Part shown: piece after piece, positions 9,205-15,841 of the stretch | How the letters are laid out: each line of letters opens with the position of its first letter | Numbering within the stretch: the stretch's first letter is position 1 | DNA from: Streptomyces sp. ITFR-21 | GTDB lineage: Bacteria; Actinomycetota; Actinomycetes; Streptomycetales; Streptomycetaceae | Length of the DNA stretch: 64,000 nucleotides | Direction of reading: 5' to 3' | NCBI RefSeq assembly: GCF_031844685.1 | Contig: NZ_CP134605.1 | Coordinates: 2,438,001-2,502,000 of the forward strand | Notes under the pieces: generated by a model | Database searches by the model: none | Told to the model about the DNA's origin: nothing | The model's input: only the letters and a program-made list of their open reading frames with translations | Made by a program: the position numbers and the translations under genes

Positions 9205-10449
9205 TCAGCCGGACGTCGCGCGACGGAGCTCGGTGGTCCAGCCGAGCAGGGCGACCACGGGCAGGGCGGCGCCGAGGACGGTCGCGGCGGTCCAGCCGCC
9301 CGCGTGGTAGGCGTACGAGCCGGCCTGGGAGCCGATCGCGCCGCCGACGAAGAAGGTGGCCATGAAGGCGCTGTTGAGCCGGGCCCTGGCCCGGCCGTCG
9401 AGCTGGTAGACGACCTGCTGGCCGAGGATGAGGGTGGTCTGGGTGCCCATGTCCAGCACCACGGCGGCCGCGCCGAGCGCGATCACGTTGTGCCGCCCGA
9501 ACCCGGCGAGGGCGAACGCCAGCGCCGTGGCCGCGAAGGCGACGGCCGTCGCGGGCCGTACCAGGCCGCGGTCCGCCCACCGCCCGGCGAACGGCGCGAC
9601 CAGCGCGCCCCCGGCCCCGGCCAGCGCGAACAGGCCGACCTGCCACTGCGCGTAGTCGAAGGGCGGGCTGGTGAGCACGTAGGAAATGGTGGTCCAGAAG
9701 ACCGAGAACGCGGCGAACATCGCCGACTGGTAGAACGTCCTGCGGCGCAGCGCCGGGTGCACCTTCATCAGGCGGACCGTGGAGCGCAGCAGCTCGCGGT
9801 ACGACAGGGAGCCCGCCGGGGCGGAGGGGGCGCGGCGGGGCAGGCGGGCGCGCAGCACGAGGGTCAGCACGGTCATCAGCGCCGCCGAGGTCAGGAAGAC
9901 GACCCGCCAACTGGTCGCGCCCGCCAGCAGGCTGCCGAAGGTGCGGGACAGCAGTATGCCGGTGAGCAGCCCGCTCATCACCTGCCCGACGACCCGCCCC
10001 CGCGACGCGTCCGGCGCGAGGTCGGCGGCGAAGGGCACCAGGATCTGGGTGACCACCAGCGTCGGCCCCATCACCAGGGAGGCGGCCAGCAGCACCGGGA
10101 AGTCGGGGGCCAGACCGCCGAGGACAAGAGCGGCGACGGTGACGGAGAGCAGCACGGTGGTGAGCCGGCGCTTCTCCAGAACGTCGCCGAGCGGTACGAG
10201 CAGCAGCAGGCCGACGGCGTAGCCGATCTGGGTGGCGGTGACGAGCCCGCCGGCGGTGACCGGTGAGATGCCGAAGTCGTGGCGCAGCTCGCTGAGCAGC
10301 GGCTGGGCGTAGTAGAGGTTGGCGACCGTCAGGCCGCAGGAGACGGCGAGCAGGACGATCAGGCTGCGGGGCGGGCCCTGAGGCGCCGCGCCGGTGGCCG
10401 CACTGTCCGGAGCGCGCCCGGAGGGTACGAGGTCGGCGGGGTGGGACAT
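9205..10449 (-). CDS. MFS drug-type efflux transporter
   Basis: A major facilitator protein of 414 residues with twelve predicted helices. The inter-helix signature DVLEKRRLTTVLLS and the N-terminal LIVLLAVSCGLTVANLYYAQ are typical of the drug:proton antiporter subgroup (YnfM/AraJ-like). ATG 10449 follows GAAAGG at a good distance. It is divergent from the CGNR regulator gene, and the shared control region carries an array of ACCGGT repeats, so expression is probably repressed by that neighbour and induced by a compound the pump exports. Confidence 0.87.
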   Translation of the reverse strand: MSHPADLVPSGRAPDSAATGAAPQGPPRSLIVLLAVSCGLTVANLYYAQPLLSELRHDFGISPVTAGGLVTATQIGYAVGLLLLVPLGDVLEKRRLTTVLLSVTVAALVLGGLAPDFPVLLAASLVMGPTLVVTQILVPFAADLAPDASRGRVVGQVMSGLLTGILLSRTFGSLLAGATSWRVVFLTSAALMTVLTLVLRARLPRRAPSAPAGSLSYRELLRSTVRLMKVHPALRRRTFYQSAMFAAFSVFWTTISYVLTSPPFDYAQWQVGLFALAGAGGALVAPFAGRWADRGLVRPATAVAFAATALAFALAGFGRHNVIALGAAAVVLDMGTQTTLILGQQVVYQLDGRARARLNSAFMATFFVGGAIGSQAGSYAYHAGGWTAATVLGAALPVVALLGWTTELRRATSG

Positions 10450-10495
10450 CGGGGCCTTTCGGGTGGGCTGGGCGCGGGACGGGGGCGGCACGACA

Positions 10496-10543
10496 GGCTG
10501 GGCTGGGCTGGGCTGGGCTGGGCTGGGCTGGGCTGGGCTGGGC
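10496..10543. repeat. (GGCTG)9 pentanucleotide tandem repeat
   Basis: Nine perfect copies of GGCTG followed by GGC. It lies about 47 bases upstream of the MFS start codon, between that gene and the operator array, so copy-number change would alter promoter or leader spacing without touching a coding frame. Confidence 0.9.
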
Positions 10544-10554
10544 GAGAATACGGC

Positions 10555-10615
10555 ACCGGTTTAACCGGTGAACCAGGGCCCGCACGACCGTACCAGTTAT
10601 ACCGGTTCGGCCGGT
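10555..10615. promoter_or_regulatory. ACCGGT operator array
   Basis: Two palindromic 15-mers occur: ACCGGT-TTA-ACCGGT at 10555-10569 and ACCGGT-TCG-GCCGGT at 10601-10615. Further half-sites follow the same 9-base period (ACCAGT at 10592; CCAGG after 10573). The array ends 11 bases before the CGNR regulator start and sits in the divergent promoter region, as expected of an autoregulated repressor that also controls the MFS gene. The sites are seen; the binding protein is inferred. Confidence 0.6.
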
Positions 10616-10626
10616 AGGCTGGCCCG

Positions 10627-11217
10627 ATGACCGACAGAGCCGCCGCACCCGTCCGCTTCCGCCAGGGCTCGGGCCGATTGTGCCTGGACTTCCTGCGGAC
10701 CCTGCGGTACCGGGGTACGCCCGAGGTCACCGAGGAGTTGGCCGAACCGGAGGCGCTGGCCGCGTGGGTGGCGCAGTGCGGGCCCTTCGGGGACGGCACC
10801 GTACCCGTACCCGTACCCGCTCCCGGGCAGCTCCGGGAGGCGGTGACCCTGCGGGAGGCGGTTCACGCGCTGGTCCTGGCCGCACTCGGCCCGGACGGCC
10901 CCGCGGCGCTTCCCCCCGCCGCCCGCACCCGGCTCAACTCCGCCGCGACGGCCTCGCTTCCCGTCCCCCGGCTCACCCCCTCCGGCGCGCTGCGCTGGCA
11001 CGCCGCCGACCCCGTCACGGCCACCCTCGCCCTCATCGCCCGCGACGCGCTCGACCTCGCCACGTCCCCCGCGCTCCTCCCCCGCCTACGCCCCTGCGCC
11101 TCCCCCATCTGCGGCGCCTTCTTCCTCGACCACTCCCGGCCGGGCGCCCGCCGCTGGTGCTCGATGGACACGTGCGGCAACCTCGCGAAGAAGGCGGGAC
11201 TGCGGGCGCGGGCATGA
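10627..11217 (+). CDS. CGNR/ABATE-type zinc-finger transcriptional regulator
   Basis: A regulator of 196 residues. The N-terminal part (LCLDFLRTLRYRG) matches the ABATE stress-sensor domain. The C-terminal zinc finger has the cysteines of CASPIC, then FLDHSRPGARRWCSM and CGN, the family motif, here followed by LAKK rather than the more usual arginine. A GTACCC repeat inside the gene encodes a VPVPVP stretch. It probably represses itself and the divergent MFS gene through the ACCGGT sites just upstream. Confidence 0.85.
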   Translation: MTDRAAAPVRFRQGSGRLCLDFLRTLRYRGTPEVTEELAEPEALAAWVAQCGPFGDGTVPVPVPAPGQLREAVTLREAVHALVLAALGPDGPAALPPAARTRLNSAATASLPVPRLTPSGALRWHAADPVTATLALIARDALDLATSPALLPRLRPCASPICGAFFLDHSRPGARRWCSMDTCGNLAKKAGLRARA

Positions 11218-11260
11218 GGCGCGGCACCTGCGACCCGCTACGACCTGCTACGACCCGTAG

Positions 11261-11887
11261 TCACGCGGCCCCCGCCCCGGGCGCCCAGCTGAAAGTCGTC
11301 ATCACGGCGTCGAACAGGTCGGCGACGGCCCGCGTGAACGCGCTTTCCGGGTCCCCGTCCCCCGCGGTCGAGAAGCTCACCACCAGCCAGCGCCCTTCCC
11401 GCCCCGGCACGGGCACCACATAGTCCACATGCCGCGACGGCACATCGGCCTCCCCCTCCTTCGCCTCCGCCACGTACTCCCGCCGCACCCCCACGGTCCC
11501 GGCCACCCCCCGCACTTCCGCCGCCGCCCCGGCAACCCCCGCCGGCTGCCCCAGCACCGCCTCAGCCGCCACGCCGCGCTCCCCCTCGACCCCCGCCACC
11601 ACGAACGACGCGGCCAGCACCCTCCCACCGGGCCGCGCCCCCACCGGCACGTACAGATCCAGCCCGCCCGCCTTCCGCGCCTCCCCCACCAGCTCCTCCA
11701 CCCGCCGGCGCACATACAGCCGATACGCCATCCCCGCCTCCCGCGCCACCCCCCGCGGAACCCGCTCGACCCGCCGGAACACCTTCTCGTCCAGCGCTTC
11801 GTGCGTGCCGCACCGCAGCGGGATCCGGGTCCATCCCGGAGGCAGCAGCAGGGTGTACCCGACGGGCCCGTCGGGCATCACGGTCAC
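11261..11887 (-). CDS. PsbP/Mog1-like protein of a T7SS-type module
   Basis: A protein of 208 residues without signal peptide. It begins with YTLLLPPGWTRIPL and ends with a beta-rich stretch (HVDYVVPVPGREGRWLVVSF) and an FTRAVADLFDAVMTTFSW helix, the layout of small PsbP/DUF1795-like domains. The gene at 34502 has the same order (VPESFHALPI early, FSEMTVAVLRSIRF late), suggesting distant paralogues. GTG 11887 overlaps the preceding stop in a GTGA junction; an internal ATG lies at 11878. It is last in the four-gene minus-strand module. The role is unknown; an adaptor or chaperone for the exported partner is only a guess. Confidence 0.6.
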   Translation of the reverse strand: MTVMPDGPVGYTLLLPPGWTRIPLRCGTHEALDEKVFRRVERVPRGVAREAGMAYRLYVRRRVEELVGEARKAGGLDLYVPVGARPGGRVLAASFVVAGVEGERGVAAEAVLGQPAGVAGAAAEVRGVAGTVGVRREYVAEAKEGEADVPSRHVDYVVPVPGREGRWLVVSFSTAGDGDPESAFTRAVADLFDAVMTTFSWAPGAGAA

Positions 11888-12282
11888 CGGGCAACCTCCG
11901 CCCTGCGCGCGTCCCGCCGCATCCGCCAACGGGCGAGGGTCGCAACGAGGGGAGCGATGAGGGGGATGGGGGTGAGTTCGAAAATCGCGGTCGAGGACAC
12001 CGCCAAGCCGGTCATAACGCCACCGGTCCACACATGCGACACCACGCCCGAGCACCACCCCCGACTGCGCCGGATGCCGTCCATCCCCCACCACACCAGC
12101 ATTTGGCCGACAGCGGTCAGACCGAGCACCTCGTCGACGAAGCCGTGCCTCGATAGGCCCCCCACCAGCCGTGCGGTGACCGCAATGAGACATAGGCCGA
12201 GCGGGGCGAGCAAACCGCCCCCGCGGACCAGCCTGCCGCTTCGTGCAAGCAGGGGACTGACCAATGACGCGCGGCTAAGCAC
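11884..12282 (-). CDS. Small membrane protein, three predicted helices
   Basis: A protein of 132 residues with hydrophobic segments LLAPLGLCLIAVTARLVGGL, VLGLTAVGQMLVWWGM and MTGLAVSSTAIFELTPIPLI. GTG 12282 is preceded by GGAGG at eight bases, better than the TTG at 12297. It lies 39 bases after the effector-like gene and is coupled to the PsbP-like gene by overlap. By position it could be an immunity or membrane-partner protein for the exported neighbour, but no motif supports that. Confidence 0.55.
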   Translation of the reverse strand: MLSRASLVSPLLARSGRLVRGGGLLAPLGLCLIAVTARLVGGLSRHGFVDEVLGLTAVGQMLVWWGMDGIRRSRGWCSGVVSHVWTGGVMTGLAVSSTAIFELTPIPLIAPLVATLARWRMRRDARRAEVAR

Positions 12283-12321
12283 GGTCCTCGCCTCCAACGT
12301 CCTTCACGGGATTCGCGCTGA

Positions 12322-13746
12322 TCACCACGGACTCCCCACCTCCTTCGTGTAGCGGGCCTTCCGATCGCTGTACGGCCCGTAAGCGGGCTTGCTCGGGACG
12401 GCATCGCTGGTGCCGAGCAGCTTGTCCATCCCGTCCACGGTGCTCGCAGCGATCCACGTGCCCTGAAATAACCGCCTGTGCGTCTCCGCCCCCGAACTCG
12501 CCCGCTGCACCGCCGGAGCATCCTCGTACGCGGCCCGCAGTCGCTTGACGTCCTGGAAGAGATTCGCCGTCTCCCGCTCCCCACCCACCGCTGCCGCCTC
12601 CCAGCGGGAGGCCGACGGCATGGGGAGGGCCGCCTCCGCCGAGGCCGCCGCCTCGCCCGCGCGGCGGGATGCCGCGCGGGCGATGTTGCGGTCATGGCGG
12701 GCCTTGGCCCGCCGCGCCCGGGTGGAGGCGCGGCGGTTGAGGACCGCCGAGGTACGGTCGCGCAGGGAGCGGCTCGCGCGGGCCGCCTCCTCCGCCGCCC
12801 GCGACTCGGCGGCGAGCTCCGCCGCGGACTTGGTGGCGTCGCGCACCGCGCGCAGCCGGGTGAGGGCGAGCGTGCCGGCCCGCATCGTGAGCAGGCCGAA
12901 GAGGTCCATGGTGACGTCGGCCCAGGATCCGTCGCCGGCCGAGGCGAGAAGCAGGTGGCCGGCGAGGACGCCGAAGGTGAGCCAGATCGCGAGACCGGCC
13001 ACCCAGCCCGCCGGGGTCATGGTGATCGCGGTGACGGCGATTCCGGTGGCGACCCAGCTCATCACGTCCACGGCGAAAGAGACGACGCCCCGCCGGCCGT
13101 CGATGGCGTTCTTGGCCCGTTCCCACCGGCTGTCCCTGATCGTGTCGTCGATCCGGTCGCGGATCCGGGCGGCGTAGTGGGCCGCGCGATGGTCCCGTTG
13201 GGCGGTGACCTTCGCAAGGGACGTACGGTGGGCGGCTGTCGGATCCTCGGCGGGGTCACCCCCGGAAGCCGGACCCGGGTCCGCACCCGAAACCGGCCCC
13301 GACCCCGACCCCGGGCCGGAAACGTGCACCGAACCCGGCCCCGAGTCCAGGCCGGAAACCAGACCGGAAGCGGCGGCCCGCTCCGCGTCCGCCCGCGCTG
13401 CCAGCAGGATGCGGTCCGCCTCCGCCTGGAAACCCGCAAGTTCCCCTGCCCAGTGGGTCAGTTCGCCGTGGACGCGTTCGTAGCGCTCGGCCGTCTCGCG
13501 CAACCGCACCTCCAACTCGCCCGCGCCGTCGCGCAGCGCGTCCGCGTACCGGCCTTTGAGACCCCGGCCCTCGGTGATGGCCTTGAGGTCCTTCGCCTCG
13601 GTTCTGAGCAGGGCGGCGACGCGCTTCATGTGCGCGACCTCTTCGAGGATCGCGGCGGGATCGCCGGGGACCGGGTCCGTGTCGGCGAGGGGATGCCAGT
13701 CACGCGGCCGGGAACGGTGCCCGGCCGCCGCCCGTGCCCCGCTCAA
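12322..13746 (-). CDS. T7SS-signal effector-like protein (module 1)
   Basis: A protein of 474 residues. The N-terminus carries WHPLADTDPVPGDP, the motif of the putative T7SS-signal domain in actinobacterial exported proteins. Helices follow with HWAGELAGFQAEADRIL, shared with the gene at 31086. Then come a Gly/Ser/Pro linker of degenerate repeats, a hydrophobic region (about 270-330 from the start) and a helical, Arg/Ala-rich C-terminus ending in a YGPYSDRKARYTKE tail that I do not recognise. TTG 13746 overlaps the upstream stop in a TTGA junction, which decides this start. Likely secreted with, or guided by, the WXG100-like partner encoded just upstream. Confidence 0.6.
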   Translation of the reverse strand: MSGARAAAGHRSRPRDWHPLADTDPVPGDPAAILEEVAHMKRVAALLRTEAKDLKAITEGRGLKGRYADALRDGAGELEVRLRETAERYERVHGELTHWAGELAGFQAEADRILLAARADAERAAASGLVSGLDSGPGSVHVSGPGSGSGPVSGADPGPASGGDPAEDPTAAHRTSLAKVTAQRDHRAAHYAARIRDRIDDTIRDSRWERAKNAIDGRRGVVSFAVDVMSWVATGIAVTAITMTPAGWVAGLAIWLTFGVLAGHLLLASAGDGSWADVTMDLFGLLTMRAGTLALTRLRAVRDATKSAAELAAESRAAEEAARASRSLRDRTSAVLNRRASTRARRAKARHDRNIARAASRRAGEAAASAEAALPMPSASRWEAAAVGGERETANLFQDVKRLRAAYEDAPAVQRASSGAETHRRLFQGTWIAASTVDGMDKLLGTSDAVPSKPAYGPYSDRKARYTKEVGSPW

Positions 13747-14018
13747 CCCCCCTGCGCCAGACGCTGATCGGTCGACCGGAAGGTCTCCCGCGCCGAGCCG
13801 GCCAGACCGCCCACCGCCTCGATACGGGTAAGCAGCCTCTTGCGGTACCAGGACCAGTTGTCCACGAACGCGCCCATAGCGGCGGCGACTTCGCCGCAAC
13901 CCCATGCGTCGTGCAGCGCGTCGCGGTGTGCCGAGACCGTACGGAACTCGCCGTACAGCCTGCCCAGGAGTCGTTCCGTGTCGGTCAGTACCTCTTGGGT
14001 GACCTGGAGGTCGCTCAC
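13743..14018 (-). CDS. WXG100-like small protein (module 1)
   Basis: An all-helical protein of 91 residues, with a W-rich turn (AFVDNWSWYRKRL) near the middle and a tail ETFRSTDQRLA. It aligns by eye with the protein at 30785 (DFADGWHYG and KTFDDADLQLA). GTG 14018 has GGAGGT six bases upstream. Its stop overlaps the start of the effector-like gene, the usual order of a WXG100 partner before its large substrate. Confidence 0.65.
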   Translation of the reverse strand: MSDLQVTQEVLTDTERLLGRLYGEFRTVSAHRDALHDAWGCGEVAAAMGAFVDNWSWYRKRLLTRIEAVGGLAGSARETFRSTDQRLAQGG

Positions 14019-14061
14019 CCGCGCACCTCCGGACACCACCGGATTCCGTTGTCGGTCGTCA

Positions 14062-15143
14062 CTACCTCACAACGGTCTGCATCTCCCTGGAGGTTACGGC
14101 CACATCGGCATATGACAGCCCATCGGGTAGTGCGGGCGCCGCCGCCGGACCGTTCGCGTCGGCGGACGGCGTCCAGGTGACCTTCCATGTCAACTCGGCG
14201 TGCGGCGTGTACGCGCCCGCCTTCCGGTAGGTCACGTTGCGGGCGTCGGCCGAGGAGTCGGCCTGAACGCGGCCGTCCGGCCGCTTCGCCAGGTCGTACG
14301 TGCAGACCTGCGGCCCGGCATACGGCGTACCCGCGTCCACGCGCAGCGCGGTCGGCACCGCGACCACGGTGGCGGCCACGTCGACCCCGTACTGCGGCGC
14401 TTCGATCTCGGCCGTCGTGTGGACGCGGCCGAAGGCTCCCGCGAACCGCACGTGCGTCGCCAGGTTCACCGTCTGGTTCGCCGCGACGGGGCTGAGCGCC
14501 ACCGGCGGGTTCGGCGGCCTGGTCCGCGAGTACGCGACGTCCTTCAGGTCCAGCGCCGTCGGCACCGCCGGCGGCGGCTCCGGATCACCGGTGGGCACCC
14601 AGACCTCGGGCTCGTCATAGGGCGCGCAGTGCGCCAGGGCGTACGCGGCCGAGACGTCGGGGTTGTAGGTGATCTGCCACCACAGCCCGTCCTCGCCCCG
14701 GTGGTACTTCTCCGCCTCCAACTCCTCGCGCAGCGGCTCAACGTACTCCCGGCCCGTCCACCAGCCCTTGAGGCCGTCGCGGAAGTACGTCCGGTACTGA
14801 TCGGGAGTGAAGCGCGGCTTGAACCAGCACCCGGGCGGCGCCCAGTCGGCGTCGGCGGACCGCGACGGGGTGGTCCCGGCGCCGGGTACGGCACTGTCGT
14901 AGCGGGTGCGGGTCTCGACGTGCACGTCGATCCACCAGCCCGCGCTGCCGGCCGGGGCGTTGCCGGAGGGCGGATGGGAACCCCCTGGTCGCCGCCCGTG
15001 AGCGGTCCGTCCGCCATCGCGGCGGCAGGCGGCAGGCGGCAGGCGGCAGGCGGCAGGCGGCAGGCGGCAGGCGGCAGGGCGAGGGAAAGGGCGGTCAGCG
15101 CGGCGACCGCGAGCGCAGTCCGCTTCCTCAGCCGTTCAGGCAC
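14062..15143 (-). CDS. Secreted protein, out of frame at a 7-bp repeat
   Basis: GTG 15143 opens a good signal peptide (KRTALAVAALTALSLALPPA). Eight GGCGGCA copies follow on the plus strand, read as CRLPPAA units. The long, coherent mature domain (287 residues from 14925, with WWIDVHVETRTRY just before it) lies in a different frame, also open through the repeat. Because 7 is not a multiple of 3, one extra copy (9) or two fewer (6) would join signal peptide and mature domain; with 8 copies translation runs off-frame to a stop at 14544. The gene overlaps the decayed lipoprotein gene upstream. It is a frameshifted gene, a phase-variable gene caught off, or an assembly error in the repeat. Confidence 0.55.
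15021..15076. repeat. (GGCGGCA)8 heptanucleotide tandem repeat
   Basis: Eight perfect 7-bp copies, located exactly between signal-peptide coding sequence and mature-domain coding sequence of the minus-strand gene 14062-15143. Each gain or loss shifts the frame by one. Confidence 0.95.
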
Positions 15144-15800
15144 TGCGCGGCTCCCTTCGTCCAACTGACCCGGAAGATCTGCCATGTGCCGACGGCGTCT
15201 TGCAACTGGCTGACCGTGTGGTAGTAGAGGTAACTCTTGTCGCTCGGCGCATTGCCATTGACCATTCCCGTCCTGAGGTCCTTGCCAAAGGCCTTGCTCT
15301 GGTCCTCGCAGCAGTGGGGGAGCATCCCCCTGCCACTTGGCTGGACGTTCAGGCGGTAGTACCGGTAGGCCCTGGTGATCGTCTGGCCGGACTGCCGGAC
15401 GGCGTGGATACGTTGCGACCGATACAGGCCCGCACTGCCTGCGTAGGCGTACCGCATGGAGGGCACCTCACGGTCACCCTGCGCCGAACCGTCCAGAAAG
15501 AGTCAAAATCACGTACTCCAGCCCCGCCACCGCCGCGCCCTCCGCCGCGTCCCGCCTCCTCCCCGGGTCCTCGATCCGCACCTGCACATCCGCCGGCAGC
15601 CTGATCTCCGGCGCGCCCGGCGGCGTCGAAGCCGCCGGGAGGACGGCGGGGCGGTCACCGTCGCGGGCAACGGCGCCGCGGGCGCGCCGCTGATCCGGTC
15701 GCCCGCCGAGTCGCCTGAGCCGCCGCACGTGGTCAGGGCGAGCGCGCCGGTCAGGGTCCGGGCGACCGCGAGGGACGTTGCGCTCCTGGGGCTCTTGGGG
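15128..15800 (-). pseudogene. Decayed lipoprotein gene (at least two frameshifts)
   Basis: Pieces of one lipoprotein lie in three frames. The N-terminal piece has a lipobox (LTGALALTTCGGSG) but no in-frame ATG, GTG or TTG after the preceding stop, and a run of eight G sits at the expected start. The middle piece (PEIRLPADVQVRIED to GLEYVILTL) ends at a TGA at 15474. The C-terminal piece, from about 15500, contains RAYRYYRLNV, CEDQSKAFGK and SDKSYLYYHTVSQLQ, a pattern I recall from streptomycete lipoproteins of unknown function. It ends at 15128, overlapping the next gene. Decay or clustered sequencing errors both fit. Confidence 0.6.
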
Positions 15801-15841
15801 GGGGATAGGCGGGGGGCAAGGCTCGGGGCTCCAGTGGGGGG

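Noticed and set aside
12322-13746. Assignment of a specific toxin domain
   Set aside because: No catalytic motif of a known toxin family was visible in either effector-like protein.
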